From the NCBI GenBank assembly GCA_948146395.1, contig OX411559.1, positions 40,829,432-40,893,431 of the forward strand: 64,000 bases of DNA, given 5' to 3'. Of the stretch, positions 32,766 to 44,944 are shown one piece after another. Within the stretch, counting starts at the first letter, position 1, and every line of letters starts with the position of its first letter. The notes under the pieces are model-generated. The model did not search any database. It had not been told where the DNA came from and was given only the letters and a program-made list of their open reading frames with translations. Position numbers and translations under genes: made by a program. This DNA is from Fragum whitleyi. Taxonomy: Eukaryota > Mollusca > Bivalvia > Cardiida > Cardiidae.

Positions 32766-34485
32766 AACAAGAGGACCATGATGGTCCTATATCGCTCACC
32801 TGAGTAAGTCAACTCATAACTTGTCAACCATGTTATAAATACCAGAGATTGTCTGATGTGCATTTAGGGTAGATTTAAAAGAAAAACTTTTATTTCCTCC
32901 TACTGCAATTTGATTTTCTTTTTAATTGCAAACAAAGTTATTGATGGTATTGAATTCTTTAAACAAGTTTAGTAGACCTAAAACCTTAAGAATATCCCTG
33001 CCAAGTTTAAAATATGCCCAATAGTTTAGGCAAAGATTAACCTTCTCTGAGATTTTTGGCAATATTTTGACATTTCAAATACCATGGAAACAGAGATTTT
33101 GATTGAATAAAATCATTTTTACAATTATGGTAGAGCTTCACCCAAAGAACATCCCTACCAAGTTTCAGCTTCATCAGCAAAGCAGTTTAGGAAAAGAAGA
33201 AGTTTTTCTAAAATTTCCAGCAATTTTCGGCCATTTTTAAGCCTTTCTGTTACCATTGAAACCAGAGTTTTTGATGAAATTATATTCTTTTAACAACTTT
33301 TGAAGAACTTCACCCAAAGAACATATCTGCCAAGTTTCAGATTGATTGGCCTAGTGGTTTAGGAGGAGAAGGATTTTTTGTAAGATTTTCAGCAATTTTC
33401 GACCATTTTTCAACCTTTCAATTACCATGGAAACCTGAGTTTTTGAAGAAATTAAATTCTTTTGACAACTTTTGAAGAGCTTCACCTAAAGAACATTTCT
33501 GCCAAGTTTCAGCTTGATTGGTCCAGTGTTTTAGGAGGAGAAGAATCTTTTCTAAGATTTTCAGCAATTTTCGGCCATTTTTCAACCTTTCCATTACCAT
33601 TGAAACCAGAGTTTTTGATGAAATTAAATTCTTTTAACAACTTTTGAAGAACTTCACCCAAAGAACATCTCTGCCAAGTTTCAGATTGATTGGTCCAGTG
33701 GTTAAGGAGGAGAAGAATTTTTTCTAAGATTTTCGCCCTTTTTTGGCCATTTTCAACCTTTCCGTTACCATGAAAACCAGAGTTTTTGATGAAATTAAAT
33801 TCTTTTAACAACTTTTAAAGAGCTTTACCCAAAGAACATCTCTGCCAAGTTTCAGATTGATTGGTCCAGTGGTTTAGGAGGAGAAGGATTTTTTGTAAGA
33901 TTTTTAGCAATTTTCGGCCATTTTTCAAACTTTCCGTTACCATGGAAACCAGAGTTTTTGATGAAATTAAATTCTTTTAACAACGTTTGAAGAACTTTAC
34001 CCAAAGAACATCTCTGCCAAGTTTCAGATTGATTGGTCCAGTGGTTAAGGAGGAGAAGAATTTTTTCTAAGATTTTCGCCCATTTTTGGCCATTTTTCAA
34101 CCTTTCCATTACCATGCAAACCTGAGTTTTTGATGAAATTGAATTCTTTTAACAACTTTTGAAGAGCTTCACCCAAGGAACATCTCTGCCAAGTTTCAGC
34201 TTGATTGGTCCAGTGGTTTAGGAGGAGAAGAATTTTTTCTAAGATTTTCGCAATTTTCAGCCTTTCTTTTACCATTGCAACCAGAGCTATCTATAGAATT
34301 AGAAACTTTTGAAGAGCTTCACCCAAGGAACATCTCTGCCAAGTTTCAGCTTGATTGGCCCAGTGGTTTAGGAGGAGAAGATGTTTAAAGAAATTGTTGA
34401 CGGACGGACGGACGGACGATGGACGGACGACGGACGGTGAGTGATCACAATAGATCACCTTGAGCACTGTGTGCTCAGGTGAGCT
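32766..34485 (-). mobile_element. Pearl/Helitron-like array F (minus strand)
   Basis: On the minus strand it starts GAGCACACAGTGCTC-type hairpin and (GTCC)n (34400-34437) and ends at AACAAGAGGACCATGATGG (32766). About eight units of ~180 bp contain CTTCACCCAAAGAACATCTC, TGCCAAGTTTCAG, TTGATTGGTCCAGTGG and TTACCATGGAAACC (plus-strand sense). Several ORFs of 60-100 codons on the minus strand merely follow the repeat period. Confidence 0.75.
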
Positions 34486-34799
34486 AAAAAACAAATGCTA
34501 GAAAATGAAATAAAATTAGAACAGTATAGTTCAATGGGATAATATTGAGCCATCCAAATTGACGGAAGTTGCATATAATATATTCCACCAAATAAGATAG
34601 TAATATTCATAAACGTTTGACATAGAATGATCAAATATGAAGATATTGTTTGTTACGAGTTATTTTCTTATTTTTTTTCACACTGTTTTCCCAATACTTT
34701 TTCACTAACGTACATTTACAAGTGGCTTTTTAGTAAATGGGACAGCAATCATTAGCATGTTTCATGTCGCTTAATCGCCTGACACAAGACTCTGCATAA

Positions 34800-35150
34800 T
34801 CCAATGCTGTCGGTACTCAATTGAATCGTCTCAATGAAACGGTTGCAATTAGAACCCACAATATAGGAATAAGGTCAAACATAGAACAACTTTCAGAGAT
34901 GATTGGGGTTTCTTTCCTTCAAGGAGGCATGAAACTAATTAATGGCATTGTCATCTGTATGAATACAATAAAAGGTTTTCCGACTTTATATCATGTAGCA
35001 ATATATAAAGATTGCTCCCGAGGCAGATTTCTTATAGAACTACATGCTCAAGCTTACAAAATAATTGCATTCTCAAAAGAAAAAGAAAATGTTTTAATCT
35101 TGGAATAAAAACCAATTCTCAGCCAATCAGAATGCATCGATCTTGGTGCA
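34800..35150 (+). other. 95-codon open frame in repeat context, unassigned
   Basis: An ORF at 34821-35108 starts in the CTCAATTGAATCGTCTCAAT palindromic motif also seen at 16355 and 55630. It is followed by CAGCCAATCAGAATGCATCG, shared with 19290 and 55515, so the stretch is bounded by repeat H-like material. No domain recognised; probably non-coding. Confidence 0.25.
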
Positions 35151-35313
35151 CACAATTAAAATAGAATCATTTCAACTAATATTACAAATGTCTCCCTATT
35201 TTTATGGCTTGAATCGAGGAGAAATGAAAGGGTTAGAAGATACAGTTAGTGGCAAATATGTTTACTTATAGATTTGACTTTTAAAATTGATTTCTTTAAA
35301 ATCGATCATTAAA

Positions 35314-35520
35314 ATGTCGTGGAATGACCAGGAGATTCTAGACCCGTAAGTTTGTTTTTCATTCCTTTTTGCTTTGTTTGTTATCGTACACTTTCCAGAC
35401 TATTTCTATCAAATTGCTGCTGTATCACCTAACCAAATTCCTTGTATTTAGCTTCAACCAAATCCTTTTTTGTTTATAAAATACTAATTTTTTTTAGTTC
35501 GATTGCGACGAAAGCTTTAA
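35314..35520 (+). pseudogene. Orphan two-exon gene start cut by a TTAA MITE
   Basis: ATG at 35314 codes MSWNDQEILDP up to donor CC|GTAAGT (35346). After a 152-bp intron with a TTTTTTTTAG acceptor (35497) the frame continues SIATKAL and then meets the TTAA where foldback MITE copy d begins (35517), which adds a stop (AGG TAG). Beyond the MITE the frame would resume but stops after about eight codons. I do not recognise the protein. It may be a small broken gene or chance. Confidence 0.25.
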
Positions 35521-35659
35521 GGTAGTGGACCCGTAATAGTTCTGCAACATTTTGGAACACATTATCTTTCACGATGTTGACCGAGGTTTCCTAATGAAAA
35601 TCAGTTTAAAGTTCATCACTTTTGGGAAATAGCAAACTATGACGGGTCCACAACATTAA
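35517..35659. mobile_element. Foldback MITE (TTAA type), copy d
   Basis: TTAA at both ends (35517-35520, 35656-35659), GGTAGTGGACCCGTAATAG at left. The right arm is shorter and diverged, so the palindrome is asymmetric. Confidence 0.75.
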
Positions 35660-35699
35660 GCCTTAAGCTTATAGATTCACTCTAATAAAACTCAATCCT

Positions 35700-36181
35700 G
35701 ATATTTCCGTTTTATTTATCGTCGCTACCGAAGCACATGCCAATATGAGCGACGCCCCCAGAAGACGGTTAGTTGTTACGGGGGATAATGCAAGGATATA
35801 TGACAAAACTACTGCTGAGATCCGCCACGGTTCTTTAACGTGCTCGGTGTAAAGCACCGTCTCACAGGGGCTCGGTTTAACGTCTCATCCGAAAGACAAT
35901 TAGTATGTTAGTGTGCAATTCCGGGAATCGAACCCACGCGGCCGAACTTCAATGGTTTTGAAGTCTGGTGCTCTCCCAACTGAGCTAACCGGGCTTACGT
36001 GTTTCACGTCCCTGAGAAAGAGGCAGTAGTTTAAAGCCACTGCTGCCCAATTTAACAGCTTGGTGAGCTGGGGCTGGTTATTAAGTGTTTTGCCCATTAA
36101 CACACCCAGGTGACAGTCGGGCTCGAACCACGGACCTTCAGGTCACGGGTCGAGTGCATTAACCGCTAGGCCACCGAGGCA
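35700..36181 (-). mobile_element. Dimeric SINE: two different tRNA heads in tandem
   Basis: Minus strand: the first head GCCTCGGTGGCCTAGCGG .. GTGGTTCGAGCCCGAC (36181 to ~36110) has a body with GGGCAAAACACTTAATAACC. It is followed at 35995 by a second head GCCCGGTTAGCTCAGTTGGG .. ACTTCAAAACCATTGAAGTT .. GTGGGTTCGATTCCCGG and the SINE-2 body down to about 35700. The second unit matches 21245-21540; the first has no other copy here. Confidence 0.75.
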
Positions 36182-36254
36182 GTCATATCCCTTTTAAACC
36201 CCAAGATGCCCATTCTACTTTTTTTACGACTATCAACCCATAGGTAGGAGAAAA

Positions 36255-36297
36255 ATGCCAAACATGCTCGCAAACGATTTTCTTAGCATAAATGCAG
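36255..36297 (+). CDS. Orphan short first-exon candidate MPNMLANDFLSINA
   Basis: ATG followed by 14 codons to a perfect GCAG|GTAAGT donor (phase 1), about 75 bp to the right of the dimeric SINE. No second exon found. Weak on its own. Confidence 0.15.
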
Positions 36298-36974
36298 GTA
36301 AGTAATAAATAGTTAGGTTATTCTTCCACCGCGACAAATCTTTGATACTGTTTCAACATGTTCATTGTTTTCTGATATATTTTTGTTTATTTAAGTTCAC
36401 TTAAGGTAACAACAACAACAACATACACGCGGGGAAAGTAAACCATTCATTTATTACGAAAGAAATGTTTAAGAGGGGCTAAAGTTTAAATGGAATCGAG
36501 GCAATGTTTACCTATCAAGTAAATAAAGAATAAGTCACACCTCAAAGACATATACAGAATCCTAAATAATGTGGTTTTTTTTGTAGTTAAAAGATATGCC
36601 CTGCTTCAAAATAGCACAAAATCAATCTTAAAAATGTTCATGAAACCTCGCATTATGTATATATAAGTCTGTGTGTACCATCCTAATTTAGTATACGCGT
36701 GCGTAAAGTAAACACATCAGCGTTCATGACAATCTCAAATTGAGCGATAGAATATATCTCAAACTTGGCGACCAAATTCTCATAACCCCAGTTTTATTCA
36801 AGTGGTAATTACGTGGTTTTGGTCACTTACTTACTATTTGTTGAATGATAAAGACTTGAAAGAATTTAGAAAATTCACGTATCTATCAGTATCTTCAGAT
36901 TGTGAAATATGGAGTTGCATCAACTACAAAAAATCAATGGTTAATCTTAGTCTTTGTTTAACACACATCCAGTT

Positions 36975-37335
36975 ACGAATACATGTATTGTGAAATTGAC
37001 AATAAGAATGATTTTGGACTGATTTTGAAATGAAATTGAATGAGATGAGTGCACGAGTTCTGAGTGAAATTTTAGGGAAGTAAACAAATTTTGCTAATTT
37101 TGTTCAAGATGAACAAAAACGGCGATATCTATTACCTCCTTTTAATAAAGGAAAAAAAACCACTTTTCTTTTTGCGCGTCTTCGTGTACCAATCAGATAC
37201 TTTAATGTGTTTGAATAAAATGTTGATCGTCTTGAACGATTTCGAAATATTGTCCAGTGATTTCGGAGCGTTTTTGGTTGATTTGAGTAAGTGAGTGTTT
37301 GCCAATTTCACGATGTTTCTTAAAACTGTACTATG
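36975..37335. mobile_element. TA-flanked ~420-bp MITE, copy 2 (eroded ends)
   Basis: TTGTGAAATTGACAATAAGA .. TTTTGTTCAAGATGAACAAA .. CCAATTTCACGATGTTTCTT follows the family order. Confidence 0.6.
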
Positions 37336-37351
37336 AAAAATAAAACCGATA

Positions 37352-37450
37352 TTAAGGTTGTGGACCTGTTATATTACAACAACTTTTCGGAAGTAATGAA
37401 CTTTTACAGTGTCAACCAAGGTTTGCTAATGATTTCATTAGGGAAAGTCT
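37352..37450. mobile_element. Foldback MITE (TTAA type), copy e, half only
   Basis: TTAAGGTTGTGGACCTGTTA to the centre CTAATGATTTCATTAG; the right arm is missing. Confidence 0.6.
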
Positions 37451-37510
37451 CTTGTTGCTATGCACTTTTCCGTGAAAAATAGCGGGAATGTGACTTTTGA
37501 TTTTTATACC

Positions 37511-37654
37511 GACTCTGCCCTGCGTTCAGGATGCCAAAACAAGGCAAACAGTTTTTCAATTATACCCCGCTTTGCACGTGCATTTGCGTGCAAAGTGGGT
37601 TATAATTGACAAACTGCTTTCACCGTTTTGTCATACTGAACGCAGGGCGGGTTC
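37511..37654. repeat. Foldback repeat GACTCTGCCCTGCGTTCAG
   Basis: 144-bp palindrome: CCCTGCGTTCAGGATGCC / TCATACTGAACGCAGGG at the outside, AGTTTTTCAATTATACCCC / GGGTTATAATTGACAAACTG inside and GCACGTGCATTTGCGTGC at the centre. Confidence 0.75.
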
Positions 37655-37830
37655 AACGAATACAGCTCAATAAGTGTCAAACTCTTTTTGTGCTTTTCAT
37701 TACGGAATTGACGGTTAATTATTTTCTTAAATGTGTGCCTTTTTTCAGCTTTGATAATTTTTATTGTGATTTATTACAGATGTGAGTTAGATGTTTTGGC
37801 CTTGGTCTAATATCGCTTATGCTAATGTTT

Positions 37831-39912
37831 AGCTTTTCTGACCGAAGGTTAGAAAAGCAATTGCGATACCGAATTTCCCGTCCGGCGTCTGGCCGTCTGT
37901 CCGGCTGTCAGTTAGTCCGTCCGTGCGTTAACCTTTGCTTGTGACCGCTCTATAGTTTTTATCCGATTGTCTTTAACCAAAGTCAGAATGATTAGACCAC
38001 CACAAAGATCATTCCTTTTCAAAAGGGGCCATTTCTATCAAGCGTCACGGGAAAAGGAGCCTAATTCAATTTTAATTAGGTCATTATCGTTAACACTCTA
38101 AAGTCCACAGTTCTCACCCAATTGACTTCAAACTAGCCCAGAATGATTGTACTTTCACAAGAATGATTCCTTTCGGAAATGCGAAGTTGAAAATTGAATT
38201 AGAAAATCCTCGTTTACGCTCTAGGTCAACAGTTTTCATCCGATTGTCTTCTTACTTGGTCAGAAAACTTGGACCATCAAAAGGTCTGTTCCTTTCGAAA
38301 ATGTGTCACATCAATCCAGCGTCAAAGGAAAAGAAGCCTCATTAAAAATTAATAAGGAAATCCTCGTTAACGCCCTAACTTCAAGAGTTTTCATTCGATT
38401 GACTTCAAACTTGCTCAGAATCATCGTACTATCACAAGGATGGTTCTTATCGAAAATGGGCTTAATCCGTCAAGTGTCACGGGAAAAGGGGCCAATGAAA
38501 ATAAATGAAAATTTAATTAGAAAATTTAGAAAATCCTCGTTAACGCTCCTCTGTCCACAGTTTTCATCTGATTGACTTCAAGCTTCTTCAGAATGATTGT
38601 TCAAACGATTAGTTCTTTTCTAAAATGGGCCCGATCCGTCAAGCGTCACAGGAAAAGGGGCAAAATGAAAATAAATGGAAAATTTCATTAGAAAATCCTC
38701 GTTAACACTCTAAAGTCAACAGTTTTCATCAGATTGTCTTCGAATTTGCTCAGAATGGTTGTATCATCACATTGATTGCTCCCTTTTAAAATATTTCAAA
38801 TCGAATGAGCGTCGCGAGAAAGGGGGCCTATATTTGAAAATTTATTTGAAATTTATTGTAAACACTTCTTCATATATGCATATAAGTTAGTGGAATTTTA
38901 CATCATGTGATCATGTGCATATCGATGTGGTCTGTCAATTTTATTCTGCGTCATAGAAAAGGGTACCTAAATGTAATCTTTCTTGTTAACAAAACCTATT
39001 TTTATTAACGGATGCATTAATGTGATTTATTATCAGAATATTCCATTTCACATGACTTTGTGCATTTGTGGCTTTCCGGTTATATGCAGCGTCATGATAA
39101 AAAGGGCCTTTAAGTATAATCTTTATTAACACAACTTTATGCATGAAAGCCAATGAAAAATTCACTTAGTATTTTACATTATGTGATCATGTTCTTATTG
39201 ATGTGGTCTGGTAATTTTATACAGCACCGTAGAAAAGGGGGCCTTAATATACACTTATTAAATCAAAACTCCTCGTTTTATAAATGGATAAAAACTTTAA
39301 CAGAATATTTCATTTCCAGTGACTATGCGCATTTGCGGAATTATAGTAACATGCTGCGACATGATCAAAGGGGCCTTTTTGAATATTTATAGTTCAAACA
39401 GCTCCTTCATTTACACACAGATTTTCGTAAAAACTTATCTTAAACTTAACAGAATATTTCTCATCATGGGACCATAGCAACATTTATTTTGTCATTTCGA
39501 GATATGCCACGTCACAGAAAAAGGCGCCTTAAATGTTATCTTCCGCGTTAACACAATTCCTCCTTTGTTTTAGTTACATTTCATGTAAAAAGGGGCTTTA
39601 TATCATATCTATTATTCATGTTCACACAACTTCTCCATTTATGCATTGATTACATGCAACTTAAACAAAATATTTTTCATGTGACCATAGCCACAACTTT
39701 GTCATTTGTTACAATTATGCGGCATCATGGGAAAGGGGCCTTTAAGTCAATTTCCTTATCAACACAACTCCTTCTTGATTTTTTTTTTATATATATTTAA
39801 TTAAGATATATTTTAATTAAACTTTTTTGTTGTTATATCTTGAATAGCACTTTCAAAACATATGCTTTTCAAAGAGTCACTAGAGCGGCCTCAGGCCCTC
39901 ATGGGCTCTTGT
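37831..39912 (+). mobile_element. Pearl/Helitron-like array G
   Basis: Starts AGCTTTTCTGACCGAAGGTT (hairpin with AGAAAAGC), then a degenerate GTCC stretch at 37880-37930. About ten diverged units with TTTTCATCCGATTG-, AGAATGATTGTAC- and GGGAAAAGGGGCC-like motifs follow. It ends GGCCTCAGGCCCTCATGGGC then TCTTGT. Confidence 0.7.
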
Positions 39913-41289
39913 CTGCCCATCAACCGATGAATAATACGATTCGCCCATATTTTTGTGATTAAAGCATAAGCCACACCTCTTGACATCACCACAGAACATG
40001 GATTGTTGTTAGGAGACCTAAAATGTCGCAACTTCAATAAAGCTATAAGATGGGCTATCAAAAAGTTTTGAGACTTTAATGATATTTCCTATCGTAGATA
40101 TACGACGTCTTAGAAAATTGAACGAGTGTAATTGTATGTCTTCTAACTACGAATTTACCAAGTTTAAGTAGAACAGCATGAATACTCTCAATTCCATGTC
40201 AATTTGAATTGAGATTGGTGTGGCGTCTATAGGGCAAAATAGTGACTTCATGACCTTCGATTGATTTTTTCAGCAATGTTCTTATATGTTATAAACCGTG
40301 AACTATTAAGTCCTATCAAGTAAATCTTCCTAAAAGGTCAGTGCGCATCTTCACAAATACATGCAACTCTTTCAAGAAAAACGTTTATGATAGACAATTC
40401 TATTTATACTCTAAATGCATTAAATATTTCAATAACAGAAATCACAGTTATCAATCTTAAATAACATTTAAATAATAAAAAAAAACAAAAAAACAGAGTT
40501 GATGTTGAGGAATTTATTTCTGATCTTAAATGTTCATTTTCAAACCAACTGCGAGTGCAATAAACCGCGTTTTTTTTAAAAAAAAAACAAACCTAAACAA
40601 TAAAAACAACAACAACAACAAAAAAAAACACAAACCCATAAACCATATAAGTTTTAGTTACCATTTCAAATGCCCCGACGTTACGATCTTTCCGAAAATA
40701 TAACGTCGTCTTGGTTGATTAGATTCTAGCTGTAAGCCTTTTTGAGTTAACCATATGGTTGCAAGTACACTTGTTGCGCATTCAATGCTCATATCAAGAC
40801 AATATGTTTTTTTCAAATCGCTTGTGTATTGCGCGTTTTGTAGGGATTTCTTTCTTAACAGCGAGTTTAAAACTAAAAGTGGCCCGAAAAAGCATCATTC
40901 AGTTTCCATAGCTACGGTTCCTTAACAGATGCATAGTCATATTTGGTTGCACGTTTGTTTAATTAGCACTCCGTCCAAATGAACAATTACTGACAGTTTG
41001 ATCAAAATATGTTGAATAATTAAAAAAGATATTGTCTCAGACCTTTTTGATACCCCCTCGTAGTTTTATTGCATTTGTTTATTCATTTTTTTTTTTGAGT
41101 GTTGGGAATCATTTTTGTATAGAATCTACCCGCCCTAAAGTCTAATGGCAGTAGCCGTCGAAGAGGTAGGAGATAACCCAAAATATATTATTCTTTTGTA
41201 TTCACCGATTTATGTACCTTGTTCGGATGTACGGCCTACCGGTATGTATATAATTGAATTTTAGAAGATAACTTTTGAACGCGGTTTTG
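39913..41289. other. No gene recognised
   Basis: AT-rich with A-runs at 40480-40500 and 40575-40632. No long frames or recognised repeats. Confidence 0.4.
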
Positions 41290-41435
41290 ATTGAATATGG
41301 TTTAACGCCGCTTTTAACATCATTCCTGTCATATCGCACATACTAGAGCACCCGATGGTGGACTCTCAGAGTTTCTCGCACCGGGACTAAATGCACACAT
41401 ACAATTTCTAGCTGCCAATCCTACTTGGGTCTAAT
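41290..41435 (-). mobile_element. SINE tail, minus strand
   Basis: The complement reads GATGTTAAAAGCGGCGTTAAACC at the 3' end with TCGGGTGCTCTAG and GCGAGAAACTC before it, as in the 9713 SINE body. Confidence 0.5.
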
Positions 41436-41539
41436 ATTGGGAGTTCATCGCGCTAAAATATGTGCTACTGTTTCGGCCTACCTTAAGAGTCAAACCATTT
41501 TGGGATCTCAACACTCACTTATTAGCACTATTTTGATAG

Positions 41540-41690
41540 TGTAGAGTAAAGAACGTCGCAAAATTGACAAGATGAATGGTTTTGGAGTGAACTAGAAAAT
41601 TGAATGAGTGAGTTTTGAATGATTTTAAAGATTGATAAAACATAGTCGATAATTTCATCACGTTGGACGACTGTAATTAAGGTTCATGTA
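41540..41690. mobile_element. TA-flanked MITE, copy 3 (fragment)
   Basis: GTCGCAAAATTGACAAGATG and GAATGAGTGAGTTTTGAATG match the left part of the family only. Confidence 0.5.
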
Positions 41691-41934
41691 AAGTTTTTGA
41701 GCCCCAATTTTAATGGGACTTCATTAGCCAAGAAAAAGCAGTATGCCCGGGTATATTGTATATCAAAATGAAGCTATTTTTGAGCAAAAGCACTCAAGCA
41801 CCACAAGACTGCCATAGCTATAGCGGTATAGGCAAAACATTGTGGAAAAGTGTCGGAACAATCAAATGCAAGTCTGTTGGATAAAATTGGCCGAAATAGA
41901 TCAAACAGGTTAAACCAACATATTAAAAAAGTAA

Positions 41935-42125
41935 CACATTACCTTTCAAATGAAAGTTATTGCTTGTCTTAAATCGCAATGTTTACTCATAAAAGTAAAT
42001 GTACTTTCATAAGTGAATCTAAGGGATCATGTTCAATTCCTATCATTAACTTTTTAATTAAACCCGATATACCTATGGTCATAGACTCAGAGCCTACGTC
42101 AGAGCTCAGGTATGAAAATACATCT
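41935..42125 (-). repeat. Dispersed repeat G, copy 3 (inverted)
   Basis: The complement carries TGAGCTCTGACGTAGGC, CATAGGTATATCGGG and TTAAGACAAGCAATAAC in the order of 22683-22985. Confidence 0.55.
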
Positions 42126-42209
42126 ATACCCAATATTGCATGTTAGTAAGTTTACTTACGTGAAAAGCGGGGTATGTTTTTAAACGCTTCGGGGTCCCTT
42201 TGTAGCTTA

Positions 42210-42440
42210 CAGTTAACAACATCGTGAAATTGACAAGGTGAATGATTATGGAATGATTAAGGAATGAAATTGAATGAATGTGTGGAACGAGTTTTGAGTA
42301 AATTTATCGGAAGATAATTCAATATTGAAAATTTTGTTCAGGATGAACAAAATTAGCAATATTGATTACCTCCCTTTAATTAAATTCGCATACAAGTTCT
42401 ATAGATAGCTCCCTATTTCTTCAAGAACCAATCAGACGCT
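42210..42440. mobile_element. TA-flanked MITE, copy 4 (left half)
   Basis: TACAGTTAACAACATCGTGA at the left; breaks off after CAAGAACCAATCAGACGCT. The clearest left end of the family. Confidence 0.75.
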
Positions 42441-42572
42441 TAAAATTTGGATTATGTCAGGCAGGAAACCTGAGTATAGTTAGAAACGCCGTTGAATGGT
42501 CAGTGTGAAAATTTGTGATATGATCATTTCACAATTTCCTTCAAAATTTGTCGACATTATCGATATTTTATA

Positions 42573-42998
42573 CAGTTAATTACATTGTGAAATTGACATT
42601 CACCTCAATAAAAACCGTTATATATCACTCACTCAGCGCTCCAAACATTAATTCCAAACACTCACTCAAACCATTCAAAAACGCCCAAACCCATCGAAAA
42701 ATATAGAATCAACAACGCAATTTTTAACAAATTTTGATAGAGAAAAATCGAGATTTCACTGACATAATTTAAATTGTTAGCGCCTCATAGGTTCTTGAAG
42801 AAAGATGAAGCTATGTATAGAACTTGTATGCTATTTTTATTAATGGGAGGTAATCAATATTACTAATTTTGTTCATCCTGAACAAAATTTGCAATACTGG
42901 ATTATCTCCCATTAACTTCACTCAAAAGTCGCTCCAAACATTCATTCAATTTCATTCCATAATCATCCACCTTGTTAATTTAACGATGTTGTTAACTG
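42573..42998. mobile_element. TA-flanked ~420-bp MITE, copy 5, complete
   Basis: TA|CAGTTAATTACATTGTG .. GATGTTGTTAACTG|TA, 426 bp, both TA borders intact. An inner hairpin AATTTTGTTCATCCTGAACAAAATT is conserved in all copies. CAGT termini with TA duplication indicate a Tc1/mariner-type source. The orientation is opposite to copy 4, with which it makes an inverted pair. Confidence 0.85.
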
Positions 42999-43070
42999 TA
43001 CATGTACATACTTTTCTGTTTCGTGTCTTAACCGACCAAGCAGATTCTTTAAAATCAACACACCCTTTTT

Positions 43071-44944
43071 TAGCTCCCCTGAGCACAAAGTGCTCAAGTG
43101 AGCTTTTGTGATCACCTTATGCCCGGCGTCCGTGCGTCGTCCGTCGTCCGTCAATAATTTCTTTAAACGGCATCTCCTCCTAACCAACTGGGCCAATTAC
43201 ACCAAATTTTACAGAAATGTTTCCTAGGTGGTCCCATTCCACAATTGCTAAAAAAACTGAATCGGTGAAAAACTCTGGTTGCTATAGCAACCAAAGTTGA
43301 AAATTTAAGAAAATCTTTCAAATTCTTCTTCTTTTGAACAAGCAGTCCTACAGCCTTGAAATTTGGCATGGATGATCAGCTCATTGACCTAAATAAAAAT
43401 AGCTAAAGTCATATCTGTTGGGTCACCAGGTGTGGAGCACCAGGGGGGAGGGGGTAGTTCTTTGGGTTAATTTTGTAATCTTTAACCTTCTTCTTCTTCT
43501 GAATTTGAAGCCCTACAGCCTTCAAATTTGGCATGGAGGATCAGCTCATAGACCTTAATAAAAATAGCTAAAATCATATCTGTTGGGCCGCCAGGTGCGG
43601 AGCACCGGGGGGGAGGGGGTAGTACTTTGGGTAAATTTGGTAATCTTTGACCTTCTTCTTCTTCTGAATTTGAAGCCCTACAGCCTTCAAATTTGGCATG
43701 GAGGATCAGCTCATAGACCTTAATAAAAATAGCTAAAATCATATCTGTTGGGCCGCCAGGTGTGGAGCACCAGGGGGGAGGGGGTAGTACTTTGGGTAAA
43801 TTTTGTAATCTTTGACCTTCTTCTTCTGAATTTGAAGCCCTACAGCCTCCAAATGTGGCATGGAGGATCAGCTCATAGACCTTAATAAAAATAGGTAAAA
43901 CCTAACTGTTGGGCCACCAGGTGCGGAGCACCAGGGGGGAGGGGGTAGTACTTTTGTGAAAATTTTGTAATCTTTACCCTTCTTCTTCTTCTGAACCAGG
44001 AGCGCGACAGATTTGAATTTTGACATGGATGATCAGAAAATGGACCTTTATAAAAATAGCTAAACTCATGACTGTAGATTCACCAGGTGCGGAGCACCAG
44101 GGGGGAGAGGGTAGTACTTTTGTGAAAATTTTGTAATCTTTACCTTCTTCTTCTTCTGAACCACAAGCCCTACGGACTTGAAAATTGGCATGGAAAATCA
44201 GATCATATACCTTAATAAAAATAGCTTAAATCATGAATGTAATGGCACCAGGTGCGGAGCACCAGGTGGGAGGGGGTAGTACTTTTGTGAAAATTTTGTG
44301 ACTTTAAAATTACAATACAATTTTGAAATCTTTAACATTATTCTTCTCCTGGATCAGGAACCCTACAGACTCGGAAATTGTCATGGGTGATTAATATATT
44401 GACATTAAAAAAAAGCTAAAATCATGACTGTAGAGTCACCAGGTGCTGAGTGTCTTGGGGAGGGGGTAGTACTTTGGATCATTTTTGAAATCTTTATACT
44501 TCTTCTAATGAACCAGGAGTCCTACAGACTCGAAAATTGGTATGGATAATCAGCATAATTATGGACATGAATTGAATTAGCTAAAATCATGACTGAAGAT
44601 TCACCAGGTGCAGAGCATCTTGGGGGAGGCGGGGAGTGCTTTGTTGAGAATTTTGAATCCCTACAGCCTTTATATTTGACATGGATTGATCAACTCATTA
44701 AAGAAAACTTTAAAAGTCTCAGACTCAGCCTGTATATCTGGCATAGATAAGCTGATCACAGACCTTTTATGAAAAAAAACTTAAATAAATAATGACCAGG
44801 GGAGGAGCAGAGGGGGGGGGGGGGTATTTCAATTGTTATCTCATTGAATAAGTGAAAATCTCTTTTTCTGTGGTTGCATGGACATACCTAGGTAATGAAG
44901 ATTTTTTCTCAGGTCAGCGACTCAGGGCCAGCGGCCCTCTTGTT
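43071..44944 (+). mobile_element. Pearl/Helitron-like array H with G-rich hairpin units
   Basis: Starts AGCTCCCCTGAGCACAAAGT after a T-run, then GTCC/GTCG. Seven or more units of ~165-180 bp each contain CACCAGGTGCGGAGCACCAG (hairpin GGTGC/GCACC) followed by GGGGGGAGGGGGTAGTACTT and TTCTTCTTCTTCTGAA. It ends AGGTCAGCGACTCAGGGCC then GGCCCTCTTGT. Confidence 0.8.

Noticed and set aside
33418..34275. Overlapping minus-strand ORFs (about 60-100 codons) sharing LLLLNHWTNQ..ETWQRCSLGE
   Set aside because: They follow the ~180-bp period of array F; the shared peptide is the translated repeat core, not a protein family.
43482..43742. 86-codon minus ORF with an internal duplicate
   Set aside because: Two units of array H in frame.
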